Source: an uncultured Flavobacteriaceae bacterium (GTDB taxonomy: Bacteria > Bacteroidota > Bacteroidia > Flavobacteriales > Flavobacteriaceae). Taken from it: a DNA stretch of 64,000 nucleotides. Below are positions 56,396 through 64,000 of the stretch, one piece after another; positions within the stretch are counted from its first letter, which is position 1, and every line of letters begins with the position of its first letter. Where the stretch lies: NCBI GenBank assembly GCA_947502975.1, contig CANNBV010000005.1:124001-188000 (forward strand), in the 5' to 3' direction. The position numbers and the translations under genes are program-made. The notes under the pieces are model-generated. The model was not told the DNA's origin and did no database searches. It was given only the letters and a program-made list of their open reading frames with translations.

Positions 56396-59164
56396 TTAAA
56401 GTGTTGATGTGAATTTATAAGTTCCTGGTTGTACTAAAAGTTTAAAAGCAGATTCGCGACTACTAAGCAATTTTACTTGATTATCTCCTTTAAATGTTTT
56501 ACCATTTAATCCCAATTCTTTTTGTGTATTTGTTGGAATGGTAACTTTTGCGGTTGTATTTGGAGGTACAACTACTTCTAAATTGAATGTTCCTTCCTTA
56601 ATTTCCCAAGACGATGACACTTCACCGTAAGGAGTGTTTAAGCTTGCCGAAGCCGATGTTAAAGGCTCATTGGGTTGAGGCGCAATTTTAATAGTTTTAT
56701 ATCCAGCCTCTAGAGGTGCAATACCAGCAATACGTTCGTACATCCATTGTCCAATTGCTCCGTAAGCATAATGATTTAAACTATTCATGTTCATTGGATT
56801 GAAACCTTCCTCTTTACTGTAGCTATTCCAACGTTCCCAAATGGTTGTCGCACCTTGATTGATAGAATAAAACCACGATGGATAGGTTTCATTGAATAAT
56901 AATTTATAGACCATATCTACCTCGCCCATATCGTCTAAAACTCTTGACAACAGTGGTGTTCCTAAAAAGCCTGTTCTTAGATGATAATCTGCATCTTTAA
57001 GCTTGCGCAACAAATTAGTCTGCGCGTTCTTGATTTTAGATTCAGGCAATAAATCGAATGCTAATGCCAACAAATAAGATGTTTGTGTTTCACCAACCTC
57101 TTTGACTTTTCCAGTTTCATCGAAGAATTTATTTTCAAAAGCTTTTGCAACAGTTTTATATAATTCTTCGTATTGAGATTGTTCTTCAGTCTTACCTAAA
57201 GCTTCAGCAACTTTAGCTGTTAGTTTAGCTGAATGTGCATAAAAAGCAGTTCCAATTAACTTGCTAGAGGTATCTCCTCTGTTATCTCCATTTTCAGGAT
57301 AAGGTTGCAACCAATCTGAAAAAGACATCATATTTGAAATGTAATCTTTTGACCTTTTCTCATGATATTTTAACCAGTTTTGCATCATGTCGAAATTCTC
57401 TTCTAATATAGTTGTATCGCCTGTGCGCATATAGATTTTCCAAGGAATAATTGTACACACATCTCCCCAGCCCGAGCTTCCAATTTTATTGCCACGAGAA
57501 TCTGGAACCGTCCAAGGAATAGCACCATCTTCTAACTGTGCTTCCCTTACACTTTGCAACCAACTCGCCCAAAATTTATACACATCTGCATTAAACATAG
57601 ATGTTGGTCCGAATACCTGTGCATCTCCTGTCCAGCCTAAACGTTCATCACGTTGCGGGCAATCTGTAGGAATATCTAAAAAATTACCTCGTAAGCCCCA
57701 AACAATATTACTTTGTAGTTGATTCAATTTATCATGCGAAGAGGTAAACGTTCCGTTATCATCAAAATCGGAATATAAAACTAGACCCTTTACCCAGCCT
57801 TTTGAAGGCGCTTTCGACGTATCAAATCCGCTAAGTTCTACATACCTGAATCCGTGAAATGTAAACTTAGGCTTGTATTCAATAACACCATTTTTTGAAG
57901 CAATATAATAGTCGGTAGAATGTGCACTTCTATAATTTTTAGTGTAAAAAGTACCATCTGGCGATAGCATTTCGGCAAACCTTATTTTAAGGGTATCTCC
58001 TTTTTTCATTGGAACATTTACAACAGGCACACCTACCATATTTTGTTTTAAATCGAACACAACCGCTCCATCATTATTTGTGATGTTTTGTGGCGCTAAT
58101 TCAACTTTTTCTTTTACAGAAGTATGACGTTTTGGTTCTAACTTCACATTTGTATCAATAGCTGCAACTTCAACTTTCGTCCAAGTTTTATCATCAAAAT
58201 TATTAGTCGTCCAATCCGGCATTTCCATATTCGCATTATAAATTTCACCATCGTAGATTTCTGCGAACTGAAGTGGACCGTTGGTCATTCCTTTCCAACT
58301 ATCATCAGAAATAATAATTTCTTTAGAACCGTCACTCATTGTCATTTCTAATTGTGCTAAAACTTTTGGTGAAATTGTATTATCCCATGGTGTGGTTCCC
58401 CAAAGTAAACGACCAGAATACCAACCGGAAGCCAGTTCTACACCAATGGTATTTTGTCCTGATGCTATTAAATTCGTAACATCATAAGTCAAGGTCTCAA
58501 TTCGCTTATCGTAAGTTGTAAAGCCAGGTGACATCGCATCATCTGAAACGTTTTCACCGTTTATAGACACATCAAACACACCTTTAGAGGTTATATATAA
58601 TCTTGCTGAAGCGACATCATCGGATAATTCAAATCCTTTTCTTAAATATTGTGGTTTATGTATGAGCACTTTTCCTCGTCCGCGAATACTGTCCTTAGCC
58701 GTATCCAAACCAACCCATTTGGCTTTCCAATCACTATTGTTTAATAAACCCAATTCAAAATGATTGGTTTCACTCCATGTTGAAGCATCTCCTTCTTGAT
58801 TCCAATATTTAACTTGCCAATAGACTTTTTGTCGAGATTCAAGGGGTTTTCCTTTATATGTAATCCAAGTTGATTGCTCTGAATTTAGTTTTTCTGAATC
58901 CCATAAATCGGCATTATCAGGTAACAAATCTGGACTACTTGCCGCTACAATTTGATAAGCCGACTGACTTATATTGTTTTCTGACACAGGCAACTTCCAA
59001 GAAAATGTTGGGTTAGCATCATAAAAACCTAATGGATTTTCAAACCCTTCGGACACCGTTAAATCTTGTGCATTTTCTAATGAGCCTTTAGAGTCACAAG
59101 ACATTATTACACTCAAAAAGACAAAAGCGTATGCGAAATATTTGAAATTGGATTTTTTAAACAT
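56396..59164 (-). CDS. Alpha-L-rhamnosidase, glycoside hydrolase family 78 (copy 1), lipoprotein
   Basis: An inverting enzyme that removes alpha-L-rhamnose. It has a lipoprotein signal (IMSC, Cys23), then the Ig-like and beta-sandwich N-terminal domains (FSWKLPVSENNISQSAYQIV; LYITSKGVFDVSINGENVS), the alpha/alpha barrel with the catalytic D-E-D set in DCPQRDERLGWTGDAQV, the second acidic site in GATTIWERWNSYSKEEGF, and a C-terminal beta-sandwich. The 922-aa length is normal. It lies 3 bp downstream of a second GH78 gene with which it shares long identical stretches. It is probably anchored to the periplasmic side of a membrane. Confidence 0.93.
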   Translation of the reverse strand: MFKKSNFKYFAYAFVFLSVIMSCDSKGSLENAQDLTVSEGFENPLGFYDANPTFSWKLPVSENNISQSAYQIVAASSPDLLPDNADLWDSEKLNSEQSTWITYKGKPLESRQKVYWQVKYWNQEGDASTWSETNHFELGLLNNSDWKAKWVGLDTAKDSIRGRGKVLIHKPQYLRKGFELSDDVASARLYITSKGVFDVSINGENVSDDAMSPGFTTYDKRIETLTYDVTNLIASGQNTIGVELASGWYSGRLLWGTTPWDNTISPKVLAQLEMTMSDGSKEIIISDDSWKGMTNGPLQFAEIYDGEIYNANMEMPDWTTNNFDDKTWTKVEVAAIDTNVKLEPKRHTSVKEKVELAPQNITNNDGAVVFDLKQNMVGVPVVNVPMKKGDTLKIRFAEMLSPDGTFYTKNYRSAHSTDYYIASKNGVIEYKPKFTFHGFRYVELSGFDTSKAPSKGWVKGLVLYSDFDDNGTFTSSHDKLNQLQSNIVWGLRGNFLDIPTDCPQRDERLGWTGDAQVFGPTSMFNADVYKFWASWLQSVREAQLEDGAIPWTVPDSRGNKIGSSGWGDVCTIIPWKIYMRTGDTTILEENFDMMQNWLKYHEKRSKDYISNMMSFSDWLQPYPENGDNRGDTSSKLIGTAFYAHSAKLTAKVAEALGKTEEQSQYEELYKTVAKAFENKFFDETGKVKEVGETQTSYLLALAFDLLPESKIKNAQTNLLRKLKDADYHLRTGFLGTPLLSRVLDDMGEVDMVYKLLFNETYPSWFYSINQGATTIWERWNSYSKEEGFNPMNMNSLNHYAYGAIGQWMYERIAGIAPLEAGYKTIKIAPQPNEPLTSASASLNTPYGEVSSSWEIKEGTFNLEVVVPPNTTAKVTIPTNTQKELGLNGKTFKGDNQVKLLSSRESAFKLLVQPGTYKFTSTL

Positions 59165-59167
59165 GAT

Positions 59168-61969
59168 TTAAAGTTTAGTTTGAAAGTTATACGTTCCTGG
59201 TTCTGCTAAAATCTTTATTGAATCACTATCAGAACTGATTAATTTTAAATTTGAAGTTTCTTTGAAAGCACTTCCGTTTACGATTAAATTATCTTGTATT
59301 CCATAAGGAATTTGAATCTCAGCAGTTGTATTTGGTGGAATAACAACTTCAAGGTTAAAAGTACTATTTTCTATTTTCCAAGATGATGATGCTTTTCCAT
59401 AGGGTGTTTTTACACTTGCAGAAGCCGATGTCAAAAACTCGGTATTCGGTAAAGGTGCTATTCTAATTTTCTTGTATCCTGGTGCTAATGATGCTAAGCC
59501 AGCTATGCGCTCGTACATCCATTGGCCAATGGCTCCGTATGCATAATGGTTAAGACTATTCATGCTTTGCGGATTATAGCCTTCAGCTTTACTGTAGCTG
59601 TTCCAACGTTCCCACATGGTGGTTGCTCCTTGATTTATGGAATAAAACCAAGATGGATAGGTTTCTTTAAACAAAATTTTATACATCAAATCCACCTCTC
59701 CCATATCATCTAATACCTTTGGTAAAATTGGCGTTCCTAGAAATCCTGTTCCTAAATGATAATCGGCATTCTTAATTTCTTCAAGTAAATACTTTTGGGC
59801 TTTTGGTTTGGTTTCTGGTTTAAATAAATCGAAATAAATACCTAGCAAATAACTTGTCTGGGTTTGTCTGTCTTGTTTGAACTTTCCGTTTTCGTCAAAA
59901 AATTCATTTTCAAAAGCATTGGCTACAGCTTTATATAAATCCTTATATTTTTTTTCATCATCCGTTTTACCTAAAACACCAGCAATTTCAGATATTAAAT
60001 GTGCAGAATGCGCAAAAAAAGCGGCATGTATTAAGTCTTTTGGCGTATCACCTCTATTACCCAGTTTACCAGCTTTGGAAGGATAAGGTTGCAACCAATC
60101 TGCAAACGAATGCATCTTTGGCAAATAAGGTTCTTTTTTTACTTTCGATTGATAGTAACCAACCCATTTTATTGCAGATTCATAACTTTCTTCAAGCACA
60201 GTAATATCTCCTGTTGCATTATAAATATCCCAAGGAATAATAACAGCAGCATCGCCCCAACCAGAACTTCCGTTTTTGGTTTGCAATACATCGGGCACAA
60301 TAAAAGGCACCATGCCATCTTTATGTTCAGACTGGTTTTCTCTTAAACTTTGCAACCAAGCCGTCCAAAACGCATGCGTATCATAATTAAACAATGCTGT
60401 TGGCGCAATGACTTGGGCATCTCCTGTCCAGCCCAAACGTTCATCACGTTGCGGACAGTCTGTAGGAATATCGAAAAAGTTATCTCGTAAACCCCACTTA
60501 ATATTGCTTTGTAATTGATTTAATTTTTCATGAGACGATGTAAACGTTCCCTTTTTCTCAAAATTAGAATGTTGCACTATACCTTGCACCCAAGACGCAT
60601 CTGGTTTCGCATTTTTATCATAACCACTTAATTCCAAAAATTGAAACCCGTGAAACGTAAATTTAGGCGTATATTCAATCATACCGTCTTTAGCTGCTAT
60701 ATAATAATCAGTTGATTTTGCCGAACGATAATTCTTGGTATAAAAAGTATTATCTTTTAGCAACATTTCAGAAAAACGTATTTTCAAAGTATCGCCTTTT
60801 TTCATAGGCACTTTTACTTTTGGTACGCCAACCATATTTTGTTTTAGATTAAAAACCGACGAGTTTTCATTTACCGAAACAATTTCTACATCTTTTAAAA
60901 CGAGTTGATTTTTTACAGTATGATGCCTTTTTGGAGTTAATTTAACCTTATTAGAAACGGCTTCAACTTCAACCGATTCCCAATTTGAATCATCAAAAGT
61001 AGCTGTATTCCAATTTGGGATTTCAAGGTTTGCATCATATACTTCGCCATCATAAATACTCGCTAAGCGTATTGGCCCATTTGTAGTGCCTTTCCAAGAT
61101 TCGTCTGATATAATCGTTTGTTTTGAACCATCTTTCATTGTAATTTCTAACTGACATAATATTTTGGGAGAAGCAAAATTTTCATAAAGCGCTCTTCCTC
61201 GGCTTATTCTTCCTGAATGCCACCCAGAAACTAACTCTACTGCTAAAGCATTTTTACCCGTTTCTAAAAACTCTGTAACATCGTAAGTAATAGTTTCTAT
61301 GCGATGATTGTATGGTGTCCATCCAGGAGGCATAACATCATCACTAACATCTTTTCCATTTAAATGTACATCAAAAACACCTTTTGCCGTTATGTATAAT
61401 CTTGCATTTAATACATCAGAAGACAACTCAAATCTCTTTCTTAAATATTGTGATCTGTGTATTAAAAATTTCCGAATGCCTTTAATGCTATCTTTTGCGG
61501 TATCTAAACCTACCCACTTTGCTTTCCAATCAGAGTTATTTAACAACCCTAATTCAAAAGTATTTATATCACTCCACTCAGAAATATTATCATCTTGATT
61601 CCAGTAGCGCACTTGCCAATATACTTTTTGGCGTGACTTTAATCCTTCACCTTTATATTTTACAAAAGTAGATTGTGAGCTTAATTGTTTTTTAGAATCC
61701 CATAAATCAGCATTATTAGGCAATAAGTCTTTTGAAGAGGCTACAACGATATGGTAAGCCGATTGTGATTTAGTCTCTTCTGAAAAGGGTAACTTCCATG
61801 AAAACGTTGGATTGGCATTATAAAACCCAATAGGGTTTGTAAAATTTTCAGATAGCTTTAAAGATTGTGGTCTTTTTATTTCTTCCTGATTGCACGACAC
61901 ACAAACGAAAAACGACACAATACAGCAATATAGCAATGTTAAGGGTATTGCTTTTATTATCAGTTTCAT
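59168..61969 (-). CDS. Alpha-L-rhamnosidase, glycoside hydrolase family 78 (copy 2), lipoprotein
   Basis: A 933-aa paralog of the following gene with the same domains and catalytic residues: DCPQRDERLGWTGDAQVIAP and GATTMWERWNSYSKAEGY. It has a lipoprotein signal (VCVSC, Cys26). ATG 61969 was chosen over an in-frame TTG at 61987. It is the first gene of the polymer operon, with the activator element about 90 nt upstream. The N-terminal halves differ more than the catalytic barrel, so the two copies may prefer different sulfation states or linkage partners. Confidence 0.93.
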   Translation of the reverse strand: MKLIIKAIPLTLLYCCIVSFFVCVSCNQEEIKRPQSLKLSENFTNPIGFYNANPTFSWKLPFSEETKSQSAYHIVVASSKDLLPNNADLWDSKKQLSSQSTFVKYKGEGLKSRQKVYWQVRYWNQDDNISEWSDINTFELGLLNNSDWKAKWVGLDTAKDSIKGIRKFLIHRSQYLRKRFELSSDVLNARLYITAKGVFDVHLNGKDVSDDVMPPGWTPYNHRIETITYDVTEFLETGKNALAVELVSGWHSGRISRGRALYENFASPKILCQLEITMKDGSKQTIISDESWKGTTNGPIRLASIYDGEVYDANLEIPNWNTATFDDSNWESVEVEAVSNKVKLTPKRHHTVKNQLVLKDVEIVSVNENSSVFNLKQNMVGVPKVKVPMKKGDTLKIRFSEMLLKDNTFYTKNYRSAKSTDYYIAAKDGMIEYTPKFTFHGFQFLELSGYDKNAKPDASWVQGIVQHSNFEKKGTFTSSHEKLNQLQSNIKWGLRDNFFDIPTDCPQRDERLGWTGDAQVIAPTALFNYDTHAFWTAWLQSLRENQSEHKDGMVPFIVPDVLQTKNGSSGWGDAAVIIPWDIYNATGDITVLEESYESAIKWVGYYQSKVKKEPYLPKMHSFADWLQPYPSKAGKLGNRGDTPKDLIHAAFFAHSAHLISEIAGVLGKTDDEKKYKDLYKAVANAFENEFFDENGKFKQDRQTQTSYLLGIYFDLFKPETKPKAQKYLLEEIKNADYHLGTGFLGTPILPKVLDDMGEVDLMYKILFKETYPSWFYSINQGATTMWERWNSYSKAEGYNPQSMNSLNHYAYGAIGQWMYERIAGLASLAPGYKKIRIAPLPNTEFLTSASASVKTPYGKASSSWKIENSTFNLEVVIPPNTTAEIQIPYGIQDNLIVNGSAFKETSNLKLISSDSDSIKILAEPGTYNFQTKL

Positions 61970-62029
61970 TTTAAATACGCTAAACAATAGTATTTTACGG
62001 TTTTAAATTTAGATTGAAAAATTAATCAC

Positions 62030-62075
62030 CAAATTCCATTTTTTTTCAAAAAAAACTATCCTGTACTGTCTCGAA
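62030..62075 (-). promoter_or_regulatory. Promoter and activator element of the GH78 operon (weaker match)
   Basis: On the minus strand the unit TACAGGATAG (62056-62065), preceded by a degenerate repeat TTCGAGACAG, is followed after 18 nt by GGAATTTG (62030-62037), a partial -7 match (TTTG kept). Confidence 0.5.
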
Positions 62076-62122
62076 ATTTCAATATTTAAACACGAATCAC
62101 TTATCATCTGAATTTTACAAAT

Positions 62123-62158
62123 AAAAAAGCTAGAGAATTTAAATTCTCTAGCTTTTTT
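62123..62158 (-). terminator. 36-bp perfect palindromic terminator
   Basis: An 18-bp perfect inverted repeat (AAAAAAGCTAGAGAATTT and its complement) with no spacer, A-rich on one side and T-rich on the other. It lies 25 bp after the stop of the BNR-type gene and ends its minus-strand transcript before the GH78 promoter. Confidence 0.85.
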
Positions 62159-62183
62159 TAAAAACAAAATCTTTTTTTATCCT

Positions 62184-64000
62184 TTATCTAATCATAAGTT
62201 TTGCGTGGAAAACTCTTTGATTGTCATCGATTATTTTTATAAGGTATAATCCTGATGTAAACCTACCGTCATTATCAATATCAATTCTATTAGAGTTTAT
62301 TGTATTTTGATACACTGTTTTTCCAAGGATATCGTTAATAACAATATTTGCCTTGTTCACACCATTAAGCAAGATTGTAAATTCATTGTTGGCCGGATTA
62401 GGAAAAATCTTCGCCGAAAAAGCGTTGACTTCTACTTCTGGAGTACTTAACGTGATAGATTCTACAACCCATTTAGACCTATCACCTGTATTTCCAACAT
62501 GTTCTATTATGCCGTTAGCGTTGTGATATATATAATTTGATAGGTTTCTTCTTTGAAATTGGTAGGTCCCATCAGAACTGTTATATATCACAGTAAATTG
62601 CTTATCTACGTCCTCTCTTGGTGCACTAAAACCAGTACTTATGATATCATTTGGTGGGTTACCAGCTCCTCTTAAAACACCTCTATCTGTTCTTTTGCTT
62701 TCTATATTATAAAAACCACCAGCCTTTACAAATTCCCATTCCTTATCACCAAAGGCTACATTAGTGCCGTCATCGCTCTCAACAACATCTGATCCTACAG
62801 AATGCAAGTATTTCCCCGTTACAAAATTTTTGATCCGATAAATATCGCCAGTTAAATCTGTGGGGTCAAAAACTCGGATGGTTACAGTAGCTTCATTAGA
62901 GGATACTGTTTCATTACTCCCATTATAAGCTACCGCTTGTAGTGTATAATCTGCTTCGGTAGTTGGTGTCCAATCTATTGAATAAGGGGCAGTACTATCT
63001 TCACCAAAATATGTACCATTAACCCAAAACTCTACTTTGGAGATACTACCATTTTCGTCAACCGCATCGGCGGAAATTTGTACGGTACCTCCAATATCAA
63101 AAGTTTCACCATCAGAAGGTGATGTTAAGGATATCCTGAACGGATCTAAAATTATACCTAAATCAATAATTTGAAGATAAAGCGGTTGTGCATTACCAGA
63201 AGCATTTTCCATTAAATAGTAATACAACTTGCCATCTTTTATATGCACTCTACCATGATCAAAAGTTCTTCCAGACGTAGGTTGATACACTGTTGTGAAA
63301 TTATTTGTACCACCTTCCGTTTTTTGAATAAACACCCGATTGTTTTTCAAACCTATAATGAAAACACTATCTCCAGATGTGTAAATTGAAGTTCCACCAG
63401 CAAAATCTTCTGAGGTAATAAAATCAGTAGCTCCAGCCGGTTTGTATGTATGCAAATATTTAGTAACATTATATTGATCATCCCTTACCTTACTTATAAT
63501 GTGTACATCGCCATTTTCGGTAACTGTCCAATCAAAATCCCCAACAATATAAACTTGGTCTTCCTGAGTAGTCTGCACATAATCACCAGGTTCCATTACT
63601 TTTATAAAATCGGCATCATAAAGTGGTAAAGAAAAAGCTGTACCTGAATGATTTTTCCATCCATTTAACCCGTCTTGATTATCTGAATATGCATAATACA
63701 CACCGTTTTGATATTGAAACTTATCGCTATTGTTTTGAGATCGTCGTTGAAAGCCAATTCTAATTTTTCCATTTACGTATTTCATGTTTCCGTAAAGTCC
63801 CCAGTTATATGTTATTCCTGGTTGATTTCTGGCATTTAAAACATTAAAATCTGTAAAACTAGACCATGAAGAAGTACTAGCCGTATATTTTGAAAACTTA
63901 TAAGCCCCATTATTATTCCCGCCTTCTCTCATGTACATAAATAAATCGCCAGCATCATTTTGAAAAAACTGTGGATAGGTTAGTGCCGAAAAATTACTGT
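62184..64000 (-). CDS. Secreted BNR-type protein with Ig, ricin-like and T9SS type A domains, possible ulvan lyase (partial)
   Basis: The frame is open to the right edge, so the N-terminus is missing. The visible N-terminal part (ALTYPQFFQNDAGDLFMYMR, then KYTAST) matches BNR_4-type beta-propellers, the fold of PL24/PL25 ulvan lyases; this link is tentative. About 300 residues in, an Ig-like Big_7-type domain begins (SPSDGETFDIGGTVQISADA), then a ricin-like beta-trefoil (YRIKNFVTGKYLHSVGSDVV), then a T9SS type A sorting domain (AKIFPNPANNEFTI … GLYLIKI). The last domain predicts export and surface attachment. It is upstream of, but separately terminated from, the GH78 operon. Confidence 0.75.
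   Translation of the reverse strand, partial: SNFSALTYPQFFQNDAGDLFMYMREGGNNNGAYKFSKYTASTSSWSSFTDFNVLNARNQPGITYNWGLYGNMKYVNGKIRIGFQRRSQNNSDKFQYQNGVYYAYSDNQDGLNGWKNHSGTAFSLPLYDADFIKVMEPGDYVQTTQEDQVYIVGDFDWTVTENGDVHIISKVRDDQYNVTKYLHTYKPAGATDFITSEDFAGGTSIYTSGDSVFIIGLKNNRVFIQKTEGGTNNFTTVYQPTSGRTFDHGRVHIKDGKLYYYLMENASGNAQPLYLQIIDLGIILDPFRISLTSPSDGETFDIGGTVQISADAVDENGSISKVEFWVNGTYFGEDSTAPYSIDWTPTTEADYTLQAVAYNGSNETVSSNEATVTIRVFDPTDLTGDIYRIKNFVTGKYLHSVGSDVVESDDGTNVAFGDKEWEFVKAGGFYNIESKRTDRGVLRGAGNPPNDIISTGFSAPREDVDKQFTVIYNSSDGTYQFQRRNLSNYIYHNANGIIEHVGNTGDRSKWVVESITLSTPEVEVNAFSAKIFPNPANNEFTILLNGVNKANIVINDILGKTVYQNTINSNRIDIDNDGRFTSGLYLIKIIDDNQRVFHAKLMIR

Noticed and set aside
1-64000. CRISPR arrays, insertion sequences, integrases or complete tRNA/rRNA genes
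   Set aside because: No regularly spaced repeats, transposase or recombinase motifs or full cloverleaf sequences were seen. Only a tRNA-like 3' fragment at 27906-27929 was noted.
39530-64000. SusC/SusD pair or hybrid two-component regulator within the PUL
   Set aside because: None of the frames has a TonB-dependent receptor, SusD-like or histidine-kinase/AraC signature, so they must be outside the window if they exist.

Overview
The window is AT-rich chromosomal DNA from a marine Bacteroidota, most likely a Flavobacteriaceae member close to Formosa. The signs are type IX secretion C-terminal domains, lipoprotein-type secreted enzymes, TAnnTTTG-type -7 promoter elements, and a polysaccharide utilization locus (PUL) for a sulfated, rhamnose- and uronate-rich alga polymer. 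The gene order from the heparinase-like lyase through three sulfatases, GH106, GH2, two sulfatases and two GH78 enzymes recalls, from memory, the published ulvan PUL of Formosa agariphila KMM 3901. I could not check this by alignment.

Layout. (1) 1-15.6 kb is mostly ordinary chromosome: a DEAD-box helicase tail, a carboxypeptidase-regulatory-like protein, VOC, TrmH, a TPR protein, a sirtuin, a cupin lipoprotein, a large C-type-lectin/T9SS protein, a GH3 glycosidase, a glycosyltransferase, a haem-binding protein, a HEAT-like protein, PurB and a small membrane protein ending in a strong terminator. (2) 15.6-19.2 kb holds two secreted sulfatases. (3) 19.4-27 kb is a uronate module: TRAP transporter dctPQM, uxaC, uxuA, a fructuronate-reductase-like SDR, a divergent LacI regulator with paired operators, and beyond it an HpcH/HpaI aldolase. 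(4) 28-37 kb is an L-rhamnose operon: aldolase-dehydrogenase fusion, RhaI-type isomerase, kinase, tandem class II aldolase-like protein, lactate dehydrogenase and a permease. (5) 37.3-39.5 kb carries class I fructose-1,6-bisphosphatase and a GntR regulator. (6) 39.6-62 kb is the polymer-attack operon on the minus strand: an ulvan-lyase-like heparinase II/III protein, five sulfatases, GH106, GH2 and tandem GH78 rhamnosidases. (7) 62.1 kb to the edge is a partial BNR-type secreted protein with Ig, ricin-like and T9SS domains.

How it works together (inference). Secreted lyases and surface or periplasmic sulfatases and rhamnosidases release rhamnose and uronates. TRAP and permease systems import the sugars. 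Uronates go through UxaC/SDR/UxuA to 2-keto-3-deoxygluconate. Rhamnose goes through isomerase, kinase and aldolase to DHAP and lactaldehyde, then lactate and pyruvate, with FBPase allowing gluconeogenesis. No SusC/SusD pair, sulfatase-maturation enzyme, KDG kinase or KDPG aldolase is present here. SusC/D may lie beyond the right edge.

The most notable new signal is a regulatory element of 10-bp-spaced repeats (core TACAGGATA). It sits exactly 19 nt upstream of a perfect -7 box at the promoters of the rhamnose operon, fbp and GH2, and 18 nt upstream of a weaker box before the GH78 pair. It suggests one unidentified activator, probably encoded outside the window, that links polymer attack, rhamnose catabolism and gluconeogenesis.
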